Assembly: GCF_001043975.1 (NCBI RefSeq)
Contig: NZ_LABY01000166.1
Coordinates: 1 to 46,808 of the forward strand
DNA: 46,808 nt
DNA from: Methylobacterium variabile
GTDB taxonomy: Bacteria > Pseudomonadota > Alphaproteobacteria > Rhizobiales > Beijerinckiaceae
Direction of reading: 5' to 3'
Each line of letters starts with the position of its first letter. Position 1 is the first letter of the stretch. Of the stretch, positions 1 through 7,601 are shown in pieces. The translations under genes were made by a program, and so were the position numbers. The notes beneath the pieces were generated by a model. The model ran no database searches. It was given only the letters and a program-made list of their open reading frames with translations, and was not told the DNA's origin.

Positions 1-768
1 TACCTGCCCGGGGGGGACAGCCAGCCCTTCCCGCCGAATGTCGGCGACAGCTCGGCTCCCCCTGCCCCGCCCCACCCGTCGAACCCCGATTTCCAGCGCT
101 ACTCGGCCGGGGTCTTCGGCGACGCCAACCGCCCGACCAAGGTGGTCCAGCGCACCGGCCGCTCGGCCGGCATCCAGGACGGCTACCTCCAGGAGTCGCA
201 GCGGATCGCCGCCTACCTCGACACGCCGGCAATCGCCGCCCGCCTCGAGGCCAAGTACCCCTTCCCCGCCGTGATGATCGGACCCGACATCGTGCCCCCG
301 GTGGTGTCCGAGCTGCGCGACGTGCGCCAGACCCCGACCCGCACGCTCCTGGTCACCACGCTTGGATCCTTCGAGATCGTGCGCGACGCCCGCGTGACCG
401 TGATCCCGCCGAACTGGCGGGACTACCTCACCGTCACCCCGCCCCCCGAGGGCCGCACCACCTGGACCCTGCCCAAGGGCGACGCCGAGAAGGCGAACTG
501 GGAGATCGGCTACAAGGGCGGCCTCGAGGTCGGGATCGCCCAAGCGCGCGCCGCCTTCGACGACGGCCTCGCCCGCCTCGACCGGGATTTCCTCGGCATG
601 CGCCGCTACGGCGAGCTCGCCGCGGCCGGCGCGGTCAGCCTGCCGCTCGTGAAGGTGCGCGCCACCGCCCTCAAGATCGGCAAGGACGGCCGCTCGGCCG
701 CGGTCGACCAGCGCCTGCTCAAGATCGTCGTCGCCCCGAAATTCCTGCGCACGGCCGCGGCGGAATAG
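1..768 (+). CDS. dotC: DotC/TraI-like type IVB secretion lipoprotein, 5' end missing
   Basis: The frame is open from the first base, so only the C-terminal 255 residues or so are visible and the signal peptide/lipobox is outside the window. In Dot/Icm systems DotC is an outer-membrane lipoprotein that, with DotD, assembles the DotH secretin-like ring. Family-typical stretches are a helical lead-in (SAGIQDGYLQESQRI), PPVVSE, an NWRDYL motif, LPK followed by an acidic/tryptophan stretch, and a long helix (GIAQARAAFDDGLARLDRDF) before a conserved beta tail. The next gene is dotB, as in IncI traI-traJ and Legionella dotDCB. The identification is firm from domain order and synteny; the true start is not visible. 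Confidence 0.85.
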   Translation, partial: YLPGGDSQPFPPNVGDSSAPPAPPHPSNPDFQRYSAGVFGDANRPTKVVQRTGRSAGIQDGYLQESQRIAAYLDTPAIAARLEAKYPFPAVMIGPDIVPPVVSELRDVRQTPTRTLLVTTLGSFEIVRDARVTVIPPNWRDYLTVTPPPEGRTTWTLPKGDAEKANWEIGYKGGLEVGIAQARAAFDDGLARLDRDFLGMRRYGELAAAGAVSLPLVKVRATALKIGKDGRSAAVDQRLLKIVVAPKFLRTAAAE

Positions 769-772
769 GCCC

Positions 773-1954
773 ATGCGCTGGACCGGAGCCACCCGCTACC
801 CCGACGAGCCGATCACCGTGCATGGCCGCGACGAGGTCACGCGCCTCCTCGTCCACGCCGTCGCGATCGGAGCCTCGGACGTCATCTTTCAAAGTGGCCG
901 GCCGGTGCTCGCCTCCGTCCACGGCCACCTCTGCGCCCTGACCCAGGTCTGGCTCCAGCCGACCACGCTCGCGCGCATCGCCACCGAGCTGACCACCACC
1001 GACTCGATCATGTCGAAGCTCTACTCGGGCCAGGACTTCGATCGCGCGATCACGGTGCTGGAGCAGGACGCGAGCGACCGCCATGCCGAGCCGATCGGGC
1101 ACCGCTTCCGCATCAACGTCACCGCCGGCTACTACGAGGGCGACGTCGGCGTGCAGATCGTCTGCCGCCACATCCCGGCCGAGCCCCCGACCGTCGAGCA
1201 GAACGGCACCGAGCCGGAGATCGTCGCCGAGTCGACCCCGGCGCAAGGCGCCGTCATCATCGCGGGTGAGACCGGCTCGGGCAAGACCACGACGATCGCC
1301 GCCCTGATGCGCCGCGTGATCGAGGAGCCGACGCCGATCCACGGCAACGTGCTGAGCTACGAGGCGCCGATCGAGTTCGTGTTCGAAGGGGTGCCCTCGG
1401 CGAGCTGCACCGTCATGCAGCACGAGATCGGCCTGCACCTGCCGTCGTTCGCCGCCGGCGTGCGTAACTCCCTGCGGCGCAAGCCCGCCCTCATCATGGT
1501 GGGCGAGCTGCGCGACATGGACACGGTGCTGGCCAGCGTCGAGGCGGCCCAGACCGGCCACCCGATCTACACCACGACGCACGCCAACGACGTGGCGCAT
1601 ATCCTGCGGCGGCTCACCCTGAAGTTTCCGGCCGACTTGCAGGTCCAGGCCTTCCACGACGTCCTGTCGAGCACCCACCTCCTGGTGTCGCAGCTCCTCG
1701 TGCCGAAGGTCGGCGGCGGGCGGGTTTGCCTTCGCGAGTGGCAGGTCCTCACCGACCCGGTCCGGCGCGAGGTGGCCCGCGCCGGCATGGCCGAGGCCGT
1801 CGAGACGCTGCGCGCCATCATCGCGCGCGGCGAGGACGGCCGCTCCATGCGCGTCACCGTCATGTCCGCGCTCGAGCGGGGCGTGATCGACGTCGCCACC
1901 GCCCGCCGCGTCCTCGACCGCTACGGATACCGCGATGCCCGTCTCGCGGCGTAG
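773..1954 (+). CDS. dotB: DotB/TraJ-like type IVB secretion ATPase
   Basis: This is a 393-residue cytoplasmic AAA/PilT-like ATPase. DotB hexamers power the Dot/Icm and IncI transfer machines at the inner membrane. The Walker A motif GETGSGKTT lies at residues 165-173, an Asp/Glu-box region follows (LSYEAPIEFVFEG), then Walker B-like ALIMVGELRD and a His box (GHPIYTTTHAND). The N-terminal domain begins with a PilT-like sensory region (GASDVIFQSGRPVL). It starts four bases after dotC, and its last 20 bases overlap the next gene. Length is close to the roughly 380 residues usual for DotB/TraJ. A PilT or VirB11 ATPase is less likely given dotC upstream and icmT and dotA downstream. Confidence 0.92.
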   Translation: MRWTGATRYPDEPITVHGRDEVTRLLVHAVAIGASDVIFQSGRPVLASVHGHLCALTQVWLQPTTLARIATELTTTDSIMSKLYSGQDFDRAITVLEQDASDRHAEPIGHRFRINVTAGYYEGDVGVQIVCRHIPAEPPTVEQNGTEPEIVAESTPAQGAVIIAGETGSGKTTTIAALMRRVIEEPTPIHGNVLSYEAPIEFVFEGVPSASCTVMQHEIGLHLPSFAAGVRNSLRRKPALIMVGELRDMDTVLASVEAAQTGHPIYTTTHANDVAHILRRLTLKFPADLQVQAFHDVLSSTHLLVSQLLVPKVGGGRVCLREWQVLTDPVRREVARAGMAEAVETLRAIIARGEDGRSMRVTVMSALERGVIDVATARRVLDRYGYRDARLAA

Positions 1955-2567
1955 CCTCCTCACCGGCCTTGCCGGCACCCTCGCGGCCACCCTGCCCGGG
2001 CTCGACCGCGCCTATGCAGCCGCGCTCGCCGGGGCCCCCGGTCCCGTGGCCATGGCGCCTGTCCGGCTGTGGCTGCGGCGGGAGGGCACCGGCGAGGAGG
2101 TGAGCGCGATCGTCCGGACTCCGGACGGCTACAATGCGCGCGACCTCCTGCTGCTGTCCTGGCTGCTGCGCGACGTCGGCGACGCCAGCTCGGCGGTCTG
2201 GATCGACCCGCGCCTGTTCGACCTCCTGGCGGCGGTCCAGGGCGCGATGAGCGCCGTCCACGGCTCGGCCGTGCCGCTGATCGTCACCTCGGGCTACCGG
2301 ACGCCCAAGCACAATGCCGGGCTGGAGGGAGCGGCACGCGCGTCCCTGCATCTGGCCGGCCGCGCCGTCGACCTCAAGGCCGTCGGCTACGCGCCGGACG
2401 CGGTCGCGGTGGCCGGCGCGCTCTGCGGACGCGGCGGCGTCGGGATCTACCCGAACTTCTGCCACCTCGACCTCGGCGAGGCCCGGGTCTGGGGCCGTGC
2501 GCGCAAGAGCCCGCCCGGCCAGCCGGCGCCCGGCACCCCGATCACGCATCCGAAGGAGCCCGCATGA
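1935..2567 (+). CDS. Exported M15/DUF882-type peptidoglycan hydrolase
   Basis: This 210-residue protein has a twin-arginine-like leader (SRRSLLTGLAGTL) and an Ala-X-Ala region near residue 30. The C-terminal half has peptidase M15 family (DUF882/YcbK-like) metal-site features: SGYRTPKHN, SLHLAGRAVDLK and a final CHLDLG. These supply the His/Asp ligands expected for a zinc D,D- or L,D-endopeptidase. It is inserted between dotB and icmT, which are adjacent (traJ-traK) in IncI plasmids, and overlaps both neighbours. The likely role is to open the cell wall for the transfer apparatus. Activity is inferred from motifs, and the substrate bond cannot be told from sequence. Confidence 0.8.
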   Translation: MPVSRRSLLTGLAGTLAATLPGLDRAYAAALAGAPGPVAMAPVRLWLRREGTGEEVSAIVRTPDGYNARDLLLLSWLLRDVGDASSAVWIDPRLFDLLAAVQGAMSAVHGSAVPLIVTSGYRTPKHNAGLEGAARASLHLAGRAVDLKAVGYAPDAVAVAGALCGRGGVGIYPNFCHLDLGEARVWGRARKSPPGQPAPGTPITHPKEPA

Positions 2568-2809
2568 GCGACGGTCACCTCCCCTGGCGCTGGTCCGCCG
2601 TGCCGCTGCGCTTCTTCGGCATTCACGGCAGCATCGCGATATTCTTCCCGTTGCTCATCATCACGGGTCTGAGCCGCTACACGTTCATCGCGATGGGGAT
2701 GTACGCGGCGTTCCTCGCCTACTGCAATCATCGCAAGATGACCCCGATGCGGTATCTCAAGTACGTCTGGGCGAAATTCATCGAAGGTGGCAAATGGCCG
2801 GCGTTCTAG
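2564..2809 (+). CDS. icmT: IcmT/TraK-like small inner-membrane protein
   Basis: This is an 81-residue protein with a two-segment hydrophobic core (FFGIHGSIAIFFPLLIITGL, then FIAMGMYAAFLAYC) and a basic C-terminus. Size, hydrophobic layout, the early aromatic/Arg lead (PWRWSAVPLRFF) and the position after dotB match IcmT/TraK, a short membrane protein of type IVB systems. The ATG overlaps the previous stop as ATGA; longer open sequence upstream is only an out-of-frame shadow of the M15 gene. The call rests on synteny plus general resemblance because the protein is short. Confidence 0.65.
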   Translation: MSDGHLPWRWSAVPLRFFGIHGSIAIFFPLLIITGLSRYTFIAMGMYAAFLAYCNHRKMTPMRYLKYVWAKFIEGGKWPAF

Positions 2810-3483
2810 CTCGAACCCCGCGGATGCGGTCCTCCCTCATCCTCGTCGCCGCCGCCGTCGGCGGGCTCGGGCTGGCAGCACCTGCGCCGGCCCTGGCGCA
2901 GTCGACGGGCAATAATTGCCTAGTGCGGCAGGCAGCCGACGCCGCCGTGCAGCGCCAGATCGCGCTGATCGACGCCGCCAAGGTCAATCCGCAGAGCTTC
3001 TTCACCGGGCAGAACTCCTGCATCGCCGGCGACCTGCTGAAGCGGTTCGATCTCTCGAACCTCATCCCTGACATACAGAGTGTCGTTACGAATGCGGCGA
3101 TCAACGCATTTTCGGGGGTCATGGACGCTGCCAAGCGCCAAGTGTGCCAGATCCTCGACAGTCAGCTTCAAAATACGATTAGCAGTATCAATCGGCAGAT
3201 GGGGAGCTTCCAGAGTTCAATCGGCGGCGATTTGTTTCGACAGCTCAACGGATCGATCATGCCAATTTCCATACCAAACATCACTGGAATAGGCACTTAT
3301 CAGAGGTTGCGTGACGACCAAATAAACACCTTGGGATCAATCAATCTCAGTCAGGCGTTGCAATCATCGCCTCCTGCTGTCCTGCCGCAGAATACGGATC
3401 AGCCGGGCGTCTCTTCTACAATCGTCATTCCGCAGTCGTCGGGCACCACGACCGGCACCGGATTTGAGGGAATTATGCGATGA
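2794..3483 (+). CDS. Exported protein of unknown function in the transfer operon
   Basis: This 229-residue protein is not recognised. The chosen ATG follows a good ribosome site (GAAGGTGG) inside the end of icmT; a second ATG at 2824 has a weaker site but gives a tidier signal peptide. The leader RSSLILVAAAVGGLGLAAPA ends at ALAQS. The mature part is helical with cysteines in NNCLVRQ, NSCIAG and RQVCQIL, then a Gln/Ser-rich region and a low-complexity C-terminus rich in Ser, Thr and Pro. This resembles minor exported pilus-associated proteins of conjugation systems, but no family is assigned. GC drops noticeably from about 3060 onward. Confidence 0.75.
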   Translation: MAGVLARTPRMRSSLILVAAAVGGLGLAAPAPALAQSTGNNCLVRQAADAAVQRQIALIDAAKVNPQSFFTGQNSCIAGDLLKRFDLSNLIPDIQSVVTNAAINAFSGVMDAAKRQVCQILDSQLQNTISSINRQMGSFQSSIGGDLFRQLNGSIMPISIPNITGIGTYQRLRDDQINTLGSINLSQALQSSPPAVLPQNTDQPGVSSTIVIPQSSGTTTGTGFEGIMR

Positions 3484-3878
3484 TCGCTCGTGTCGCTCTG
3501 CTGTCCTCTGCCTTGTTTCTCGGTGCCGTCGGCTCAGTGCAAGCCCAGAAGCTCACTTTGCCTGTCGGAGAGTGGGGACACTCGTCCAATCATGGACTGG
3601 ATTGCAGTCCGCCATTTCTGAAAATCGAGCAAAATCGCATCATCAAGCGCCTTGGGGGAGGAGAGGGGCGTTGCCCAATAAAAAATATTAAAAAGGAGGG
3701 TAAATACCTCATGGTTGACGTCAAGTGTGTCTATGACAAATCTATCCCTCCAGAGCATCTGATCGAGGGTGATATTGATGACGATTCATTCTCGCTCTTC
3801 GTTAAGAGCCCTACAAAAATACTATTCAACAATACTCTTCATGAGCTTTGCAAAACAAATCCCGGAGGTGCTCGATGA
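3480..3878 (+). CDS. Small exported four-cysteine protein, unknown
   Basis: This 132-residue protein starts at an ATG overlapping the previous stop (ATGA), behind a GAGGG ribosome site. A signal peptide (MIARVALLSSALFLGAVGSVQA) is cut before QK. The mature chain of about 110 residues has four cysteines (GLDC, GRCP, VKCV, ELCK), enough for two disulfides. It looks like a compact beta-rich periplasmic domain. The gene is AT-rich for this region (one stretch is almost pure A/T near 3680-3705). It is followed directly by an M23 peptidase, so an accessory or inhibitory role toward that enzyme is possible but only a guess from position. Confidence 0.7.
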   Translation: MIARVALLSSALFLGAVGSVQAQKLTLPVGEWGHSSNHGLDCSPPFLKIEQNRIIKRLGGGEGRCPIKNIKKEGKYLMVDVKCVYDKSIPPEHLIEGDIDDDSFSLFVKSPTKILFNNTLHELCKTNPGGAR

Positions 3879-4825
3879 TTCGCCCTGGTACGTTTGTCCT
3901 GTCCTGCATCGCGATGGCATTTCATGGAAGCCTTGCATTTGCGGGGACATGCCTTACCGCCGACATCATGAGCCCAGGCGGTCAGCGAGTCTCGTCGCCC
4001 TACGGCGTCGATCGAACCGGTCGGCGCGGTGCCTCGAACGGCTATCACCAGGGTTTGGACATCGTAAACAGTCAGGGGTTTGGAACAAAGATTTTCTCTG
4101 GTTCGGCCGGTCCAGTCTCATTTTATAACTTCAAGGGCGGCGGCGTTATCGCTGATGTTACGTCTGGAGATACGCGCTTTCTGTATCTACACATGAATAC
4201 GACGACCCTGCAAAAGGGGCAGTCTGGGCGAGTTGCTGCAGGTGATCAGGTCGGCACGATGGGGTGCGAAGGCATGGGTAGCTGTGCCCCTCACCTTCAC
4301 CTCGGCACGTTGCTTAAAGGCAGCACAATCTCAACGACGGGCACTAACGGTCGCGTTTGGAGAATGGGTTCCGGCAAGGGCGCGAGCCCCCTGACTGCCG
4401 ACGCGATCAAGGCAGCTCTTCCGGCGGCCTGGTACTACGTCAATCCCGAACGGTTCCTGCCACGCCAGATCCCGATCTCGACCAAGTATCCGGACATGGA
4501 GGGCGGGCCGCGCGACACCACCCTGCCGAAGACCTGCGCGCCCGGCGCCAACGATGCCGCTCCCAGCGAGACCGTGTCCCGCTCCGATACCCAATCCCGG
4601 CAGGCCTCCATCTCTGCCGCAGCGGAGCGATCGACCGGGTCGGAGGACCACGCGGTCAAGGTCGCCAACCAACCCAACCGCAGCCTCTACATCGAGCTGG
4701 CGCGCATCAACGCCACCGAGCTGACCGCCAACACCTTCGACTACGACGCGCAGATGGATGCCGCGCTGGCCCAGCTCGTCGCCCTCTACGCCCTCGATGC
4801 CCGTCCCGTGGAGGTCCGGCCGTGA
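3875..4825 (+). CDS. Exported M23-family (LytM-type) metallopeptidase
   Basis: This 316-residue protein starts at the ATG that overlaps the previous stop and sits behind a strong CGGAGGTG ribosome site; an upstream in-frame start at 3848 lacks these. A signal peptide (FVLSCIAMAFHGSLAFA) is followed by an M23 beta-barrel whose zinc-site motifs are complete: YHQGLDI, LHMN and HLHLG. M23 enzymes cut peptide cross-bridges in peptidoglycan. The C-terminal third (about residues 200-316) is a different extension ending in a helical ARINATELTANTFDYDAQMD region, perhaps for docking to the apparatus. It is the second wall hydrolase in the operon, beside the M15-type protein. Confidence 0.88.
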   Translation: MIRPGTFVLSCIAMAFHGSLAFAGTCLTADIMSPGGQRVSSPYGVDRTGRRGASNGYHQGLDIVNSQGFGTKIFSGSAGPVSFYNFKGGGVIADVTSGDTRFLYLHMNTTTLQKGQSGRVAAGDQVGTMGCEGMGSCAPHLHLGTLLKGSTISTTGTNGRVWRMGSGKGASPLTADAIKAALPAAWYYVNPERFLPRQIPISTKYPDMEGGPRDTTLPKTCAPGANDAAPSETVSRSDTQSRQASISAAAERSTGSEDHAVKVANQPNRSLYIELARINATELTANTFDYDAQMDAALAQLVALYALDARPVEVRP

Positions 4826-5589
4826 GGCGCCAGCTCTCCCTCCTCCTTCCGGCCGGCGCCGTCCTGGCCGTGGCCCTCGTGTCCCCCGTCCAGGCGCAAG
4901 GGCTCTACCCGCAGTGGGAGATCTCCCTGCAGCGGCTGTTGTCCGGCATGAAGGTCTCCGGCGCGCAGTCGAGCGCCACGGCCCTCCAGACCACCAACGG
5001 GCACAAGGCCGCGGCCGAGGCCGCCGCATCGACCCTGGTGAGCCAGGACAATGCCCTGCGGCTTGCCCGCATCCAGCACCAGTACGGCTACGACACCGGT
5101 ACGGGCTACGCCGCCTGCGATGTAGCGCTTGGGATCAGCCAGGAGCGCGACAGCTACGCCTCGGCCGACAAGGTTCGGCAGAGTTTCCGTGCAGCCGACC
5201 AGCGCTGGTTGACCAATGGCGGTGATGCGGCCGAGCGCAAGGGCGACAGCCTCGCGCAGCGCCGCACCTTCTACTGCTCGCCCTCCGAGCAGGAGACGGG
5301 CTGGTGCCGCGGCGCCAAGCCCGGCGGCTTCGGCGCCGGCGACTCCGACGCCGCGCCCTGGCTGCTCAACCGCGACTACGGCGCCGAAGAGGTGATGACC
5401 GCCGCCGACTACCTCGACGTCGTCGCTCCCCTGCCCACCGTGAAACCCAATCCGGCCACGGCCGAGCAGGATGCCGCCCTCGTCATGGCCCGCCGCCACG
5501 GCGCGATCATGAGCGGGGCTCGGGCCGGCCTCGTCGGCGTCATCGTCGGCGGCATGGGCGGCGACAGCCGCCAGGGAGGCAGCCCGTGA
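4822..5589 (+). CDS. Exported transfer-operon protein, paralogue A
   Basis: This 255-residue protein starts at GTG overlapping the previous stop (GTGA) behind GTGGAGG. It has a signal peptide cut near SPVQAQG. The mature N-terminus is predicted helical (LLSGMKVSGAQSSATAL, then an Ala-rich helix) and leads to HQYGYDTGTGYAACD. That block is shared with the next two genes (REQYGIDTGQGVNACG and HRYGSVGYDPCG), which marks the three as paralogues. It has extra cysteines (FYCSPSEQETGWC) and a short hydrophobic C-terminus (AGLVGVIVGGMGG). No known Dot/Icm name is assigned; position before dotA recalls the IncI traW/icmX place, which is inference only. Confidence 0.78.
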   Translation: MRRQLSLLLPAGAVLAVALVSPVQAQGLYPQWEISLQRLLSGMKVSGAQSSATALQTTNGHKAAAEAAASTLVSQDNALRLARIQHQYGYDTGTGYAACDVALGISQERDSYASADKVRQSFRAADQRWLTNGGDAAERKGDSLAQRRTFYCSPSEQETGWCRGAKPGGFGAGDSDAAPWLLNRDYGAEEVMTAADYLDVVAPLPTVKPNPATAEQDAALVMARRHGAIMSGARAGLVGVIVGGMGGDSRQGGSP

Positions 5590-6596
5590 CCCGTCACATC
5601 CTCCTCTCAGGCCTCGCCGCCGCGGCGATCGGCGCCGTCACCCCGGCGCAGGCCCAGACCTGCTTTGGCGTCGAGGCGCGCGTGAACGTCGCCACCTCCG
5701 CTCTCACCACGGCGATCACAGGCGCCATCACCACCACCCAGGCCGGCCTGATCGCCCAGGAGATCGCCGAGCGCGCTCGCCTCCTGTCGGCCGTGAGGGT
5801 GCTCACCGCGCAGTCCGCGGCCGGCTCGGATCAGGTCTCGAACGGCTTTCGCGCCTCGAGCGAGGCGCTCGCCACCACCGTCGTCACCCAGGAGCAGCGC
5901 CAGGCCGTGGCGCTGGCCACCCACCGCTACGGCTCGGTCGGCTACGACCCGTGCGGATCGAACACCAAGTCGCAGGCCCTCTACACGGCGATGACCGGCT
6001 CCGCCGCCGCCCGCCAGCAGATCGTCACGCCCGTGCGCGCCCAGCCCGGCCGTTACGCCGACCCGAAGGACTGGGTGAACGACGTCCGCTCCGGTGACGC
6101 CCCGGACGGCGCCGCGCTCTACAGCGGTGACGCGCAGGCGGCCGGCAAGTTCATCAACACCGTCGTCGGTTCGCCCGACGCGCAGCCGCGCAGCACGGCC
6201 GCCACCGCCACCAGCGACCGCGACCGGCTGGAGAAGACGGGCAAGGACACCTACCGCTCGATGACCGCGGTCGTGCTCGCCGACATCGCCGCCGATTACC
6301 GGCCCAACGGCCCGATCGCGCAGGCCCGGAACCTCTCGACCCACTGGCAGGGCAACGACGGCGGAGCCGCGTGGGCCGCCGGTGTCGCCGGCCAGCACGA
6401 TCGCGGCATCATCCAGGACGCGGTCCGGATGGAGGCGGCCAACCTCGCGCTGCTCGCCCACCAGATCAAGCGCGGCATGCGCACCGAGGCCACCGCCGCC
6501 GCGCTGCTGCTCGCCATGGTCAACGCCCGGATGACGAACAGCGTGCCCGCGCTCGAGCGCGGTCCCCTCACCCCCGCGAGCTTCCAGGCGCCATGA
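5586..6596 (+). CDS. Exported transfer-operon protein, paralogue B
   Basis: This 336-residue protein starts at GTG overlapping the previous stop (GTGA), behind AGGGAGG. The signal peptide is cut at TPAQAQ before TCFGVEARV. An N-terminal Thr/Ala-rich helical region (TTAITGAITTTQAG) is followed by the shared core LLSAVRVLTAQS and HRYGSVGYDPCG. Its C-terminal block (WAAGVAGQHDRGIIQDAVRMEAANLALLAHQI) matches paralogue C at WSAGLAGQSEHGLLIELARMRSMSLSLRQQL. The long paired helices suggest a structural or pilus-associated periplasmic component. It is not a recognised family. Confidence 0.8.
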   Translation: MTRHILLSGLAAAAIGAVTPAQAQTCFGVEARVNVATSALTTAITGAITTTQAGLIAQEIAERARLLSAVRVLTAQSAAGSDQVSNGFRASSEALATTVVTQEQRQAVALATHRYGSVGYDPCGSNTKSQALYTAMTGSAAARQQIVTPVRAQPGRYADPKDWVNDVRSGDAPDGAALYSGDAQAAGKFINTVVGSPDAQPRSTAATATSDRDRLEKTGKDTYRSMTAVVLADIAADYRPNGPIAQARNLSTHWQGNDGGAAWAAGVAGQHDRGIIQDAVRMEAANLALLAHQIKRGMRTEATAAALLLAMVNARMTNSVPALERGPLTPASFQAP

Positions 6597-7591
6597 TGAA
6601 GCCCGTCCTCCTCGCCGTCTCCGCCGCCGCCCTCGCGGCCGGCCTCGCCTCGCCGGCTCTGGCGCAGACCTGCTTTGTCGCCGATCCGATCTGGATTGCC
6701 GGCCACAACAGCGCGACCACCACCCTGACCACGGGTGTGACCGCCATGGGCACCGCCGTCGCGGCGCAGCGCAGCATCACCCTCGAGCTGCTGCTGTCGG
6801 CCATGAAGGTGCAGACCGCCCAGACCTCGACCAACGGCGAGCGCGAGGTCAACCTCGTCAGCAACACCCAGCAGGCCGTCGCCTCGACCCTGTCCCAGGT
6901 CGCCCAGCGCCGCGCCCTCGTCGACGCGCGCGAGCAGTACGGGATCGACACCGGCCAGGGCGTGAACGCCTGCGGCTCGATCGACCTGATGAACGCGACC
7001 AGCCGCTCGATGGGCAACGTCCCCAAGAGCGGCCGGGAGACCTACCGCAGCCTCGACGTGGCGCCTGGCAAGAACACCCCGATCCAGGAGGCGGCCCGGA
7101 ACCGCTTGCAGAACCCGACCAAGACCGACAGCGCGGTCCTGTTCGATCCCGCCGCCAGCGACGACGACCGCAAGAAGGTGATCGAGGCCATGGCCGGCAT
7201 GCCGATGCCCAAGCCGACGGCGAACATGTCGGGCGCGGAGGCCGACGTGATGATGCTGCGCGCCCGCAAGGTCGAGGCCCTGCGCTCGCCCGCACTCGTC
7301 TCCCTCAGCGCCGTCCGGGCGATGTCGTCCACCGACGACCACCAGACCGGCACCTCCGCCGGCTCGCCGCTCGCCCAGCTCGACGCGCTCATCAGCCAGT
7401 ACGGCGGCGGGCCGCAACACGAGGCGTGGTCGGCCGGCCTTGCCGGCCAATCCGAGCACGGGCTCCTGATCGAGCTCGCCCGGATGCGCTCGATGTCGCT
7501 GAGCCTGCGCCAGCAGCTCATCGAGCAGCAGGCCCGCACCTCGGCCGTGTTCGGCACCATCCTGGCCACCCAGGCCGGCGGCAACCTCTAG
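6593..7591 (+). CDS. Exported transfer-operon protein, paralogue C
   Basis: This 332-residue protein begins at paired ATGs (6593 and 6596) overlapping the previous stop. The signal peptide ends SPALAQ before TCFVADP, almost identical in form to paralogue B. The core LLLSAMKVQTAQTS and EQYGIDTGQGVNACG, and the C-terminal AGLAGQSEHGLL block, are shared with its neighbours. The start of the mature chain has the same Thr-rich stretch (TTTLTTGVTAMGTAV). The gene sits ten bases before dotA. The cysteine after the signal peptidase site and the one in the NACG block could form a conserved disulfide. Confidence 0.8.
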   Translation: MMKPVLLAVSAAALAAGLASPALAQTCFVADPIWIAGHNSATTTLTTGVTAMGTAVAAQRSITLELLLSAMKVQTAQTSTNGEREVNLVSNTQQAVASTLSQVAQRRALVDAREQYGIDTGQGVNACGSIDLMNATSRSMGNVPKSGRETYRSLDVAPGKNTPIQEAARNRLQNPTKTDSAVLFDPAASDDDRKKVIEAMAGMPMPKPTANMSGAEADVMMLRARKVEALRSPALVSLSAVRAMSSTDDHQTGTSAGSPLAQLDALISQYGGGPQHEAWSAGLAGQSEHGLLIELARMRSMSLSLRQQLIEQQARTSAVFGTILATQAGGNL

Positions 7592-7601
7592 GGGATCTCC
7601 G

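Noticed and set aside
719..1990. Long 423-codon minus-strand frame opposite dotC/dotB
   Set aside because: High-GC shadow of dotB. It is rich in Arg, Asp, Gly and His with no domain, while the plus strand has complete ATPase motifs.
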